NCBI RefSeq assembly: GCF_036053395.1
Contig: NZ_CP107942.1
Location: forward strand, 8,891,001 to 8,955,000
DNA length: 64,000 nucleotides
Reading direction: 5' to 3'
DNA from: Actinoplanes sp. NBC_00393
GTDB lineage: Bacteria; Actinomycetota; Actinomycetes; Mycobacteriales; Micromonosporaceae
Shown here: one piece after another, positions 43,563 through 52,966 of the stretch
Numbering within the stretch: the first letter of the stretch is position 1
Layout: the number at the start of each line of letters is the position of its first letter
Position numbers and translations under genes: made by a program
Notes under the pieces: model-generated
The model's input: only the letters and a program-made list of their open reading frames with translations
Told to the model about the DNA's origin: nothing
The model's database searches: none

Positions 43563-44600
43563 TCAGAGCAGGACCCGCTCCGGCGCCGCAGGAACGGCAA
43601 CCGGCGCCGCGGGGGTCCGGCGCCGCAGCCCGGCAAGCCGGAAACCGGCGCGCATCGCGGCGTACGCCGGGTAGCTGTTCACCGCGACCAGCCGGTGCTT
43701 GATACCCGGCGTGCCGCCCGGCGGCAGATAGCTGTCCGGGCGGTACCGGCGATACCGTGCGGCGATCTCGCGGAAGAACGCGCGGCGGTGGCTCGGGTGC
43801 ACCCGGGTGTCGTTGCCGGCCACCACGAGCAGGTGACTGATCATCAGGCTGAACACCCGCGCGCGTACCCCGGGGCCGGCGCCGGTCCGGTCCAGCCGCT
43901 CGTGCAGCCGGTCGTACTGCTCGAAGGCCTCGAAGTGCCGCCTGCTGCGGGAACCGGTGATCGCGCCGGTCCGGCCGATCCGGTAGTGGTAGCAGACCCG
44001 GTTCAGCACGTCGAGACGCTCGGCGGCGATCAGCACCGGATTGCTGAACGCGACGTCCTCGTACCAGCCCTCCGGGAAGTGCAGGTCGTGCTCGGCCAGC
44101 AGCTCCCGGCGGATGATCCGGTTCCAGGCGGTGTGCTGCACCCCGAGCAGCCGCTCCAGGGTGGGCGGCCCGGCCAGCAGCGGCGAGCTCGCGTCGGTCT
44201 TGACGACGCCGCCCTCGTGGACCCGCAGGTGGTCGACGAGCAGCACGTCGGGGCCGGTCTCGCGGAGGCGGTCCAGCACGGCCCGCATCGAGCCCTCGGG
44301 CAGCCAGTCGTCGCTGTCGACGAACCACACGTACCGGCCGCGGGCCTCGGCCAGGCCGGCGTTGCGGGCCAGGCCCAGGCCGACGTTGCTCTCCAGGTGC
44401 AGCACGCGCAGGCCGCCGTGACGATCCGCGTACGCATCCAGCAGCGCGCCGCACGAGTCGGGCGACGCGTCGTCGACGGCGATCACCTCGACCTGCGCGT
44501 TCTCCTCGGCGGTGAGCCCGGCGCGCAGCGAGTCCAGACACTGGTGGAGGTAGTCCTCGACCGCGTAGACCGGCACCACGACGGTCAGCAGAACATCCAT
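43563..44600 (-). CDS. Family 2 glycosyltransferase
   Basis: 345 residues. The GT-A fold begins LTVVVPVYAVEDYLHQCLDSL, with VIAVDDASPDSCGALLDAYAD and NVGLGLARNAGLAEARGRYVWFVDSDDWL, where DSDD is the metal/nucleotide-binding motif. The C-terminal part contains RYRRYRPDSYLPPGGTPGIKHRLVAVNSYPAYAAMRA, resembling the region after GT2 domains in actinobacterial teichoic-acid-type transferases. It may build an envelope glycan. ATG 44600 is clear. Confidence 0.85.
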   Translation of the reverse strand: MDVLLTVVVPVYAVEDYLHQCLDSLRAGLTAEENAQVEVIAVDDASPDSCGALLDAYADRHGGLRVLHLESNVGLGLARNAGLAEARGRYVWFVDSDDWLPEGSMRAVLDRLRETGPDVLLVDHLRVHEGGVVKTDASSPLLAGPPTLERLLGVQHTAWNRIIRRELLAEHDLHFPEGWYEDVAFSNPVLIAAERLDVLNRVCYHYRIGRTGAITGSRSRRHFEAFEQYDRLHERLDRTGAGPGVRARVFSLMISHLLVVAGNDTRVHPSHRRAFFREIAARYRRYRPDSYLPPGGTPGIKHRLVAVNSYPAYAAMRAGFRLAGLRRRTPAAPVAVPAAPERVLL

Positions 44601-44647
44601 GTGTTCACCGTCGGCCCCCTAAATGAAGCTCAGGGTAACCACAGTTG

Positions 44648-46975
44648 TCATGGATCTACGTCATCGGCAACATCCGGGAACAGCAGCGCGTGCATGCCCT
44701 CGGCGGTCAGCGGCTCGGCGAAGTAGTAGCCCTGGCCCAGCTCGCAGTTGCCGTCGGCCAGTTCGCTGAGCTGCCCGGCGTCCTCGATGCCCTCGGCGAC
44801 CGTGGAGAGCTGCAGCGCCTGCCCGAGCTGGATGATGCCCAGGGTGAGCGCCGCGGCGGCCGGCTCGTCGCCGACGTCGTCCACGAACGACTTGTCGATC
44901 TTGATGATGTCGACCGGGAACCGGCGCAGGTAGGCGAGCGAGGAGTACCCGGTGCCGAAGTCGTCGATGGCCAGGCGTACGCCCAGCTCCTTGATCGCCT
45001 CGAGCCGGCGCAGCGTCTCCGGCCGGTGATCGACGAGCAGCGACTCGGTCAGCTCGATCACCAGGCAGTGCGCCGGCAACCCGCTGTCGTCGAGCGCGGA
45101 ACGCACCACGTCCGGCAGGTCGGCGCGGTCCAGCTGCACCGCGGAGAGGTTCACGCTGACGGTGAGCGGCGGCCGGCCGTCGCGCCGGGTGTTCCAGGCG
45201 GCCGCCTGCCGGCATGCCTCCCGCAGCACCCATTCGCCGATCGGGACGATCATCCCGGTCTCCTCGGCGAGCGGGATGAAGTCCAGCGGCGGGATCATCC
45301 CGCGGTCCGGGTGCTGCCAGCGGACCAGCGCCTCCAGTCCGGAGATCTCCCCGGTGCGCAGCCGTACGATTGGCTGGAACCGCAGCTCGAACTCGTGCCG
45401 CAGCACCGCGCGGCGCAGGTCGGCCTCCATCTCCAGGTGCTTCTGGAAGGACTCGCGCATCGCCGGCTCGAAGACGGCGTACTGGTCCTTGCCCTGCTTC
45501 TTCGCCTCGAACATCGCCAGGTCGGCGCGGACCAGCAGCTCCTGGGCGTCCTCGGCGCCGTTCTCGCCGTACGCGACACCCACGCTGCAGGTCACGAAGG
45601 TCTCCCGCCCGTCCAGGTCGAACGGCTCGCGCAGCGCGGCCACGATCCGCCGGGCCACCGGAACCGCTGCCTCCGCGCCGCCGATCTCCGGCAGCAGGAC
45701 CGCGAACTCGTCACCGCCGAGCCGGGCGGCGGTGTCACCGGTACGCAGGCACTCGCGGAGCCGGTCGGCGACCGCGACGAGCAACCGGTCGCCGGCGACG
45801 TGCCCGAGCGCATCGTTGATCACCTTGAACCGGTCGAGGTCGACCAGCAGCACCGCCGCGCCGCCCGGCCGGGAGGCGTCGAGCGCCGTCTCCATCCGGG
45901 TCACGAAGAGCGAGCGGCTGGCCAGCCCGGTCAGCGAGTCGCGGAACGCCTGGTTCATCTCGTGCAGCGTGCGGGCGTCGGTGATGGCCAGGCTCACGTG
46001 CTCGGCGAACGCCAGCAGGATCTCCTGGGACGGCTTGTCCCACTCCCTAAGGCCGCTGTACGAGCCGACGAACATCGCCCCGACCACCACGCCGTTCTCG
46101 TGTACCGGCACCGCCATGACGCTCTTCAGCCGGGCCCGGACCACTTCCGGTACGGCGATCGGCGAGTTGGCGTAGTCGTCGACCGCGACCAGTTCGTCTC
46201 CCATGATCGCCAGTCCGGCGGCGCCGAGCGCGGCGACCGGGACCGCCTGCATCCGGGGAACGGCCTCGTCCGGGATGCCCCGGGAGGCGATCAGGCTGGT
46301 CCGGCTCGGGTCGTCGGCGTCCAGCACGGTGAGGCCGGCCATCTCGACGTTCATCAGCTCGGCGGCGCCGGCCGTGATCATGTCGAGGACCCGCGGCAGC
46401 GGCTCGCGCCGGGCGATCGCCCGCTGCACCGTGCTCAGCTCCTCGAAGAGGCGTTGCCGGCGCTGCAGCGAGTCGATCAGCCGGCCGTTCTCGGCGGCCT
46501 GGCGCCGCTCCGACTCCATCAGCTGCAATGCCTGAAGGCTCAGTTCGAGCACCCGGGCCATGCCGCGGAGCAGGCAGACCTCCTCGACGCTGAACTCGCC
46601 GTTGCGGCGGCCGAGCGCGAGCACACCGGCGGACGGGCCGGACAGCGGGGCGCAGGCCACCGCGTACGAGGACCCGTCGGCCTCCAGCACGGTGCGCCGG
46701 CCGGCGGCGATCTCGGAGAGCGGGTACGCGGGAATCCGTTCGACGGGCAGCCCGACGGCCGCGACCACGCCCCCGTCGACCATGAGCACTGCCAGGTCGG
46801 CCTCGAGCGCGCGAACCGCGCACTCCACGGCGGCGTGCTGCGCGGCGGCCTCGTCGGGCCGATCGGCGACGACGGCGAGGAACTCCGTCAGTTGCTGGGT
46901 GGCGAGCACGTGGTTGCAGTCGGCGGGCCGGGCGGCGACTTGAGGGAAATCCGGGCCGCGTGCCAACCTGGTCAC
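44648..46975 (-). CDS. GAF-GGDEF-EAL c-di-GMP signalling protein
   Basis: 775 residues, no membrane helix. An N-terminal GAF-like sensor region (about 30-340, two modules separated by a coiled coil) is followed by a GGDEF domain with RLGGDEFAVLLPE (near 420, intact) and an EAL domain with GLEALVRWQHP (near 547), DDFGTGYSSLAYLRRFPVDIIKIDKSFV and AEGIEDAGQL. Both synthase and phosphodiesterase motifs look functional. GTG 46975 is the start. It is divergent from an APC permease. Confidence 0.93.
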   Translation of the reverse strand: MTRLARGPDFPQVAARPADCNHVLATQQLTEFLAVVADRPDEAAAQHAAVECAVRALEADLAVLMVDGGVVAAVGLPVERIPAYPLSEIAAGRRTVLEADGSSYAVACAPLSGPSAGVLALGRRNGEFSVEEVCLLRGMARVLELSLQALQLMESERRQAAENGRLIDSLQRRQRLFEELSTVQRAIARREPLPRVLDMITAGAAELMNVEMAGLTVLDADDPSRTSLIASRGIPDEAVPRMQAVPVAALGAAGLAIMGDELVAVDDYANSPIAVPEVVRARLKSVMAVPVHENGVVVGAMFVGSYSGLREWDKPSQEILLAFAEHVSLAITDARTLHEMNQAFRDSLTGLASRSLFVTRMETALDASRPGGAAVLLVDLDRFKVINDALGHVAGDRLLVAVADRLRECLRTGDTAARLGGDEFAVLLPEIGGAEAAVPVARRIVAALREPFDLDGRETFVTCSVGVAYGENGAEDAQELLVRADLAMFEAKKQGKDQYAVFEPAMRESFQKHLEMEADLRRAVLRHEFELRFQPIVRLRTGEISGLEALVRWQHPDRGMIPPLDFIPLAEETGMIVPIGEWVLREACRQAAAWNTRRDGRPPLTVSVNLSAVQLDRADLPDVVRSALDDSGLPAHCLVIELTESLLVDHRPETLRRLEAIKELGVRLAIDDFGTGYSSLAYLRRFPVDIIKIDKSFVDDVGDEPAAAALTLGIIQLGQALQLSTVAEGIEDAGQLSELADGNCELGQGYYFAEPLTAEGMHALLFPDVADDVDP

Positions 46976-47029
46976 GAACGGTCAGGCGGTCGCTACGTAA
47001 GGTTGCCAAAGAGGGCGCGATGCGACTGA

Positions 47030-48625
47030 ATGGAGTCCGTGGATACGCCGGAGGATGATCCATCGAGCGCGCTCGCTCCCGGCCGCATCGGCGCGGCCTT
47101 CGTCGCCGTTCTGGGTCTGGCGGCAGCCGTTCCGATCGTCACCGCCGTCACCCTTCTGCCGTCTGCGCTGGCCACCGGCGCGGGGCCGCTCGTGCCGCTG
47201 GCGTTCGTCGCGGTGGCGGTGATCCTCGTCCTCTTCTGTACCGGGTACGCGGCCATGGCCCGGCGGTCCCCGAGTGCCGGTGCGGCGTACGCCTATGTCG
47301 CTCGCGGCCTCGGCCGTCCAGCCGGTCTGGCGGCCGGCTGGCTCGCGGTGGCCGGCTACCAAGCGATCCAGTTCGGTCTATATGTGCTCGCCGGTGTGGC
47401 AGCCGCGCCGCTGTTGCGGAGCTGGTTCGGCATCACCGCGCCGTGGTGGGCGGTGGCCGCCGCGTGCTGGGCCTTCGTCGCGCTCTGCGGCACCATGCGG
47501 CTGGAGGTCGCGGCCGGCGTGCTCGCCCTGCTGGCCGGCGCGGAGGCGGCCGTCCTGGCCGGGCTGGCCGCCGCCAACGTCATCGAGCCGTACGCGGGAC
47601 GCGTCACCACCGAGTCGATCACGATCACCGACCTCGGCGCCGTCGACCGCCCGACGCTCGGCCTGCTGCTCGCCGGCGGTCTGCTGGCCTTCGCCGGCTT
47701 CGAGACCACCGGCACCTACGCGGAGGAGGCTCTGCGCCCGCGCCGCACCACCGCCCTGGCCGGCTGCGGCGCGGTGGTCCTGATCGTCCTGCTGCTCGGC
47801 GGGCTCGCCTGGTCGATGATCGTCGCCGCCGGGCCCGGGTCGATCACCAGCCGGGCCGGCGCGGGCGGCGTCGAGCTGATCTTCGACTTGGCTGACGACC
47901 GGCTCGCCCCGTGGGCGGTGACCCTGACCCGGTTGATGTGGTTCGGCGGGGTTGTGGCCGGGCTGCTCGCTCTGCACCTGCCGATCGCCCGCTACCTCTT
48001 TGCGATGGGACGGGAGCGGGTGCTTCCCGGCGTACTGGGACACACCGGCCGGCGTACCGGCGCTCCCCGCGCGGCCTCCCTGACCCAGTCGCTGATCGCC
48101 GGGGCGGCCCTGGCCGGCGCCTGGGCGGCCGGCGCCGATCCGGGCCCCGCCACCGCCCGCTGGCTGCTGATCGGCGGCGCGCTCAGCATCCTGGTCCTCT
48201 TCGTGATCACGTCGCTGGCCGCGCTGCTGCACCTGAATCGGGTGCCCGGCCCCGAAAGCGCCTGGGCCCGCTTCATCGCGCCCGTTCTGTCCACTGTGTC
48301 CTTGGCCAGCCTCGCCTGGCTGGCCCTGCGGGATCTGCCCGCGCTGCTCGATCTGCCGGCCGGATACGCGCTGGTCCGGGCCGTCCCGGCGGCGCTGGCC
48401 GGCTGCCTGCTGCTCGGCCTGCTGCACGCCGCCGCACTGCGCCGCGTCAACCCGGTCGCCTACGCCGGCATCGGTCTCGACGGCGTCGCGGTCGTGATCA
48501 CCCCGCAGTCACCCGCCGAACCCGGGCCGTCGCCGGATCCTCCGCTGATCCCGCGGCAGCGCACACCCGGCGCCCATCGGCCGGAGCGGATCCAGGTCAG
48601 CCAAAGAAGTCCTGGACCTGAGTGA
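47030..48625 (+). CDS. APC-family amino acid/polyamine permease
   Basis: 531 residues, about 12 helices. Helix 1 is preceded by APGRIGAAFVAVLGLAAAVPIVTAV, helix 2-3 has RRSPSAGAAYAYVARGLGRPAGLAAGW, and helix 6 has AFAGFETTGTYAEEALRPRRT, all family signatures. The C-terminal 45 residues are Pro-rich and cytoplasmic. ATG 47030 with GAGGG upstream. It converges on the next gene with 29 bp overlap. Substrate unknown. Confidence 0.88.
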   Translation: MESVDTPEDDPSSALAPGRIGAAFVAVLGLAAAVPIVTAVTLLPSALATGAGPLVPLAFVAVAVILVLFCTGYAAMARRSPSAGAAYAYVARGLGRPAGLAAGWLAVAGYQAIQFGLYVLAGVAAAPLLRSWFGITAPWWAVAAACWAFVALCGTMRLEVAAGVLALLAGAEAAVLAGLAAANVIEPYAGRVTTESITITDLGAVDRPTLGLLLAGGLLAFAGFETTGTYAEEALRPRRTTALAGCGAVVLIVLLLGGLAWSMIVAAGPGSITSRAGAGGVELIFDLADDRLAPWAVTLTRLMWFGGVVAGLLALHLPIARYLFAMGRERVLPGVLGHTGRRTGAPRAASLTQSLIAGAALAGAWAAGADPGPATARWLLIGGALSILVLFVITSLAALLHLNRVPGPESAWARFIAPVLSTVSLASLAWLALRDLPALLDLPAGYALVRAVPAALAGCLLLGLLHAAALRRVNPVAYAGIGLDGVAVVITPQSPAEPGPSPDPPLIPRQRTPGAHRPERIQVSQRSPGPE

Positions 48626-49106
48626 GCGTCAGATAGCCCTGGGGTTCCAGCTCGCGCGGGATGGACGGGAGCGCCTTCGCGGTCACCCGCACCTCGTCCG
48701 GGTTCTCCGGCAGCGGGGCGGGCGCGGGCGTCGGTGGCAGATCCGGCAGGGCCATCGCCTCCCGGATCACCTCGAACATGGTGCGCACCTCGGTGGTCGC
48801 CCGCCGGGCCAGCTCGTCGCGGTCGCTGCCGGCCGGCGGCAGCTCGCAGGTGAAGTTCGCCCGCAGCTGGTCGTCGACGCGGCGGATGTCGGCGCTGGGG
48901 CGCAGGTGATCGAGCCGCCCCTCGGTGACGATGCCGAGCTCGCAGCCGGCGAACCCGGAGCAGTCCCACCACTGTTGCCAGTGCGGGTCGGCGTCCAGGG
49001 TCTGCGCCGCCTGCTGGAGCGCCACCAGGTAGTACCGCGGGGCCCGGCCGTCCCGAGTTGCCGTCCCCAGCCGCGGGTGGAGCCAGAACTCGTCCATGGT
49101 TCGCAT
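48597..49106 (-). CDS. Conserved hypothetical protein
   Basis: 169 residues, soluble, no recognised domain. MDEFWLHPRLGTATRDGRAPRYYLVALQQAAQTLDADPHWQQWWDCSGF at the N-terminus looks well conserved by composition, and the C-terminus ends PQGYLTLTQVQDFFG after a Pro-rich linker. Two cysteines occur in the middle (DCSGFAGCELG). It overlaps the end of the APC permease gene. Function unknown. Confidence 0.6.
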   Translation of the reverse strand: MRTMDEFWLHPRLGTATRDGRAPRYYLVALQQAAQTLDADPHWQQWWDCSGFAGCELGIVTEGRLDHLRPSADIRRVDDQLRANFTCELPPAGSDRDELARRATTEVRTMFEVIREAMALPDLPPTPAPAPLPENPDEVRVTAKALPSIPRELEPQGYLTLTQVQDFFG

Positions 49107-49277
49107 GGTGACAGGCGAACCGGCTGAGTGTGGGCATTCCGGGCACGCGCGTCGGGGTGTCCCGGCCGTCCGTCGCTCCGTGTCGGCACCCCGATCGTGG
49201 GGTGACCCGGCGTGGAGCGGTGCTCATGTCCGGTTTGACCCGCAACATAAAGGGTCTATCGGACACAAGGGGCGAGG

Positions 49278-50879
49278 ATGAGAAGATTCTGGGCGGCTAC
49301 CGCGGTAGCGCTCTGTGCGGTCGGCGCCGGAGTCACGGCGGCACAGGCCGAAACGCAGAGTGGCGAGCGCAAAACCCAGCCGGCGGCGATCGCGTGGGGC
49401 CCCTGCACGGATGCGACGCTGAAGGCGCAGGGCGCGGAGTGCGGCACCGTGAGCGTGCCGATGGATCACCGCGCGCCGACCGGCGCCAAGATCCAGCTCG
49501 CCGTGTCGCGGATCAAGCACACCGTGCCGGCCGGTCAGTACCAGGGCGTCATGCTGGTCAACCCGGGTGGCCCGGGTGGGCCCGGCCTGGCCCTGGCCAC
49601 GCTCGGAACGCACGTGCCGAAGGACGCCGGGGCGGCGTACGACTGGATCGGCTTCGACCCGCGCGGTGTGGGCGCCAGCAAGCCGAAGTTGTCCTGTGAC
49701 AGCGACTACCAGGGCTACAACCGGCCCGCGTACGTGCCGAGCAGCGCGTCGATCGAGAACGCCTGGCACACCAAGACCCGTGCGTACGCGGCCGCCTGTG
49801 CCCGGGCCGGCGGGAACCTGCTGAACCACCTGCGCACCGAGGACTCGGTGCGCGACATCGACAGCATCCGGCAGGCCCTCGGCACCGACAAGATCAGCTT
49901 CTACGGCTTCTCGTACGGCACCTACCTGGCCCAGGTCTTCGCCACCCGCTACCCGAACCGGGTGCACCGGATGGTCCTGGACGGCGTGGTCGACCCGACG
50001 CGGGTCTGGTACCGCTCCAACCTCGACCAGGACCTCGCCTTCGACCGCAGCATCAAGGTCTACTTCGCCTGGCTGGCCAAGCACAACGCCGTCTACCGCC
50101 TGGGCAGCTCCGCCCGAGCCGTGGAACAGCTCTACTACCGCCAGCTGCGCGAACTGGCCGCCAAGCCGGCCGGCGGGGTGATCGGCCCGGCCGAGTTCAC
50201 CGACATCTTCCTGCAGCCCGGCTATTACATCTTCGGCTGGGAGGCGACCGCCCGGGCGTTCTCGGCATGGGTCCACAAGAAGGACGCGCAGCCGCTCAAG
50301 AAGCTCTTCGACGAGAACCACCCGCAGAGCCCGGGCTCAGACAACGGCTACGCCATCTACCTCGGGGTGCAGTGCACCGACGCGCCGTGGCCGACCAGCT
50401 GGCGCAAGTGGGTCAAGGACAACTGGCGGGTGCACCACAAGGCGCCGTTCGAGACCTGGGGCAACGCCTGGTACAACGCGCCGTGCCGGCACTGGGCCGG
50501 GCGGTCCGGGAAGCCCACCGCGGTGGACGGCCGCAAGGTGCCGCCGGTTCTGCTGATCAGCGAGACGCTGGACGCGGCCACCCCGTACTCCGGCAGCCTC
50601 GAGGTCCGTCGTCGCTTCCCGCTGGCCGCGCTGATCGAGGGTCTGGGCGGGACCACCCACGCCGGCTCGCTCTTCGGCAACGCCTGTGTCGACGACTCGA
50701 TCGCCGACTACCTGGCGTCCGGCAAGCTGCCGAAGCGGGTGAAGGCGAACCGCTCCGACAAGCAGTGCAAGCCGATCGCCCAGCCCACCCCGGTCTCCGC
50801 CGAGCCGGCCCCGGCCGGGAAGCGGGCCGGTTCACCCAGCGACCGGCTCCGCCTCCAGCGCTTGATCGTCGGGCGCTGA
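49278..50879 (+). CDS. Secreted alpha/beta hydrolase, tripeptidyl-aminopeptidase-like
   Basis: 533 residues. A signal peptide (MRRFWAATAVALCAVGAGVTAAQA) precedes an alpha/beta-hydrolase with VNPGGPGGPGL (oxyanion region), S212 in FYGFSYGTYLA, and C-terminal TAP-like residues: D in LISETLDAATPYSG and H in LGGTTHAGS. Streptomyces homologues remove tripeptides from propeptides. ATG 49278 has AAGGGG upstream, and TTGACC-N16-TATCGG (from 49236) is a possible promoter. A long hairpin follows. Confidence 0.9.
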   Translation: MRRFWAATAVALCAVGAGVTAAQAETQSGERKTQPAAIAWGPCTDATLKAQGAECGTVSVPMDHRAPTGAKIQLAVSRIKHTVPAGQYQGVMLVNPGGPGGPGLALATLGTHVPKDAGAAYDWIGFDPRGVGASKPKLSCDSDYQGYNRPAYVPSSASIENAWHTKTRAYAAACARAGGNLLNHLRTEDSVRDIDSIRQALGTDKISFYGFSYGTYLAQVFATRYPNRVHRMVLDGVVDPTRVWYRSNLDQDLAFDRSIKVYFAWLAKHNAVYRLGSSARAVEQLYYRQLRELAAKPAGGVIGPAEFTDIFLQPGYYIFGWEATARAFSAWVHKKDAQPLKKLFDENHPQSPGSDNGYAIYLGVQCTDAPWPTSWRKWVKDNWRVHHKAPFETWGNAWYNAPCRHWAGRSGKPTAVDGRKVPPVLLISETLDAATPYSGSLEVRRRFPLAALIEGLGGTTHAGSLFGNACVDDSIADYLASGKLPKRVKANRSDKQCKPIAQPTPVSAEPAPAGKRAGSPSDRLRLQRLIVGR

Positions 50880-50882
50880 CCT

Positions 50883-50940
50883 GGGAGCCACTCCCCTTCG
50901 CGGTGAGCTATGCTCGACCCCGCGAAGGGGAGTAGCTCCC
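50883..50940 (+). terminator. 21-bp hairpin ending the hydrolase gene and overlapping the Mn riboswitch
   Basis: Arms 50883-50903 and 50920-50940 pair over 21 bases with a single G-U, with a 16-base loop. The 3' arm contains GGGGAGTAGC, the first conserved block of the yybP-ykoY aptamer, so read-through RNA would hide it. Confidence 0.8.
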
Positions 50941-51021
50941 AATGTCGCGGTCGACATACTGATCCCGGTTTCCGGGGTCCGGCCGTGCGGCCTCAGCTGA
51001 GGCGAGCGAGACCTTCGACCA
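50921..51021 (+). promoter_or_regulatory. yybP-ykoY manganese riboswitch
   Basis: GGGGAGTAGC at 50927-50936 and GCGAGACCTT at 51006-51015 are the two conserved ends of the Mn2+-sensing yybP-ykoY class, with helical arms between. These riboswitches turn on genes for Mn exporters when the metal is high. The gene downstream is a UPF0016 (Gdt1/TMEM165) exporter, which fits. Confidence 0.88.
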
Positions 51022-51063
51022 GGCCGTATTCACTGCGGCCGGGTCGAGGTCGCCCTGCGCCCC

Positions 51064-51086
51064 CTCCCGGCCGTCTCTACCGGGAG
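51064..51086 (+). promoter_or_regulatory. Ribosome-site-blocking hairpin of the Mn riboswitch
   Basis: CTCCCGG (51064-51070) pairs perfectly with CCGGGAG (51080-51086); the right arm contains GGGAG, the ribosome-binding site for GTG 51094. It is a likely off-state of a translational expression platform. Confidence 0.7.
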
Positions 51087-51093
51087 TCAGTTC

Positions 51094-51681
51094 GTGGAAG
51101 CTTTCCTGGCCGCACTGGCCATCAGTTTCGCGGTCATCTTCGTGGCCGAGCTGGGCGACAAGTCGCAGCTCATGGCCATGACCTTCGCCACCCGATTCAA
51201 GACCCTGCCGGTGCTGATCGGCATCACCGTGGCCACCGCGGTGGTCCACCTGGTGTCGGTCGGCATCGGCTACGGCCTCGGCGCCACCATTCCCACCGGC
51301 TGGATCTCCCTGATCGCCGGTATCGCCTTCCTCGGGTTCGGCGCCTGGACGCTGCGTGGCGACAGCCTCACCGACGAGGAGAAGGGCAAGGCCGAGCGGT
51401 CCACCGGCTCGGCGATCTGGGCCGTGGGCGGCGCGTTCTTCCTGGCCGAGCTGGGTGACAAGACCATGCTGGCGACCATCACGCTGGCCACCCAGCACGG
51501 CTGGTTCGGCGTCTGGATCGGCTCGACGATCGGTATGGTGGCCGCCGACGCGCTCGCCATCCTGGTCGGCCGCTACCTGGGCCGGCACCTGCCGGAGAAG
51601 GTGATCAAATACGGCGCCGCGGCACTCTTCGCTATCTTCGGCATCTGGCTGATCGCCGAAGGCGTGATCGAGGTTCGGTAA
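51094..51681 (+). CDS. UPF0016/GDT1-family manganese exporter
   Basis: 195 residues, six helices in two homologous halves. Each half has the family motif: E19-L-G-D22-K-S and E119-L-G-D122-K-T. Members transport Mn2+ and/or Ca2+ against protons; bacterial members act in Mn export. GTG 51094 follows GGGAG, which a hairpin can cover. Control by a Mn riboswitch strongly supports Mn2+ as substrate. The next gene begins 10 bp downstream. Confidence 0.92.
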   Translation: MEAFLAALAISFAVIFVAELGDKSQLMAMTFATRFKTLPVLIGITVATAVVHLVSVGIGYGLGATIPTGWISLIAGIAFLGFGAWTLRGDSLTDEEKGKAERSTGSAIWAVGGAFFLAELGDKTMLATITLATQHGWFGVWIGSTIGMVAADALAILVGRYLGRHLPEKVIKYGAAALFAIFGIWLIAEGVIEVR

Positions 51682-51691
51682 GGGAGTCGTC

Positions 51692-52906
51692 GTGTCGCAA
51701 GACCGGCCCGTCGAGATGGCCCGGGTCCAGTTGCTCCGGGGAGAGCCGGGCGCTGCCGCGGAGCTGCTCGGGCCGGTGCTCGCGGCAGAACCGGACGACG
51801 TCACCGCACTGGTCCTGATGACCCACGCCCAGCTCGCCCTGAAACGGCCCGAGCTCGCCGAGGAGACCGCCCGCCGGGCCGTGCGGCATGCTCCCGAGTG
51901 GCCGGACGCGCTCTCCGCGCTGAGCCGGGTGCTCACCGCGCAGGAACGGCACGACGAGGCGATCGCCACCGCCCGGGAGGCGGTGTTGCGTCAGCCGGAC
52001 AACCCGTACCGGCACAACCGGCTGGCGTGGGCGCTGCTGGAGGACGGCCGGCTTCCGGTCGAGGCGGAGCACGCGGCCCGCGAGGCGGTCCGGCTCGGCC
52101 CGGACGAGGCCGACTTCCGGATCACGTACGCCATGGTGATGAAGCAGCTCAACCTGCTGGACCGGGCGCGGCAGGCGCTGCGCGACGCGCTGCAGCTGGA
52201 ACCGGAGAACGCGGTCGCCCAGCACGAACTCGCCGCCCTGGACGTGGTGCACCACCACCCGTTCGCGCTGAGCCGGCTGGCCCGGGGCGCGTCCGGGCTG
52301 GTCGGGGCACTGCGGGCGGACCCGAAGCAGGAGGCCAGCCGGTTCCTGCTGGACATCGCGCTGCGCCAGTTCCTGGTCTACACGTCGATCATTCTGGTGC
52401 TTCTGGCGTACGTCGGATGGCGTCTCGCGGACGGGTCGACCGGCGCCGCACGCATCGTGGCCGCGCTGGCGGCGCTCGCTCCGGCCGCGTACGCCGGCTT
52501 CTTCCTGGCCCGGCTGGACCCCGCACTCCGCCGCTACCTGCGTGATCTGCTGGCCCACGGCCGGCAGCGGGTGGCCGGCGTCGCGGCCGCCCTCGCCGTC
52601 CTCCTGCTGCTGTTCGCCGTGGTGGCCCCGGCCGGCTGGCTGACCGTGCTGCTCGGCTCGGCCACCGCGGCGGGCTTCGCGGTGCGGCTGCTCACCGCGC
52701 CGGCCGAGGAGCCGGGGGAGACCGGACGCGGGCTCTCCACCTACGCGCTGTGGCTGGTCGCGGGCGTCTTCATCGCGCTGGCCACCGGCCTGGCCGCCAC
52801 CGAGGCGGCCGATACGCAATGGCGCCCGGCCGCGGTGGGGGCCGCCCTGACCGGCGCCGCGATCTGCCTCTTCGTGGTCTTCCGCCGTCGCCGCGCGGGC
52901 CGCTGA
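51692..52906 (+). CDS. TPR protein with C-terminal membrane helices
   Basis: 404 residues. Residues 5-190 are tetratricopeptide-like repeats (ETARRAVRHAPEWPDALSALSRVL, AIATAREAVLRQPDNPYRHNRLAWALLEDG, AREAVRLGPDEADFRITYAMVM). The second half has about six hydrophobic helices. It resembles a membrane-anchored scaffold. It starts 10 bp after the Mn exporter, so it is probably in the same riboswitch-controlled operon. Function unknown. Confidence 0.75.
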   Translation: MSQDRPVEMARVQLLRGEPGAAAELLGPVLAAEPDDVTALVLMTHAQLALKRPELAEETARRAVRHAPEWPDALSALSRVLTAQERHDEAIATAREAVLRQPDNPYRHNRLAWALLEDGRLPVEAEHAAREAVRLGPDEADFRITYAMVMKQLNLLDRARQALRDALQLEPENAVAQHELAALDVVHHHPFALSRLARGASGLVGALRADPKQEASRFLLDIALRQFLVYTSIILVLLAYVGWRLADGSTGAARIVAALAALAPAAYAGFFLARLDPALRRYLRDLLAHGRQRVAGVAAALAVLLLLFAVVAPAGWLTVLLGSATAAGFAVRLLTAPAEEPGETGRGLSTYALWLVAGVFIALATGLAATEAADTQWRPAAVGAALTGAAICLFVVFRRRRAGR

Positions 52907-52966
52907 AAGCGCGGCTCGCAGAGAGGAATCGCTAAGTTCCCGCCGGATGTTGCCGAAGTTGTCCGC

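Noticed and set aside
44645..47029. 794-residue plus-strand frame over the GGDEF-EAL gene
   Set aside because: Opposite strand has intact GGDEF and EAL motifs; this frame shows no family.
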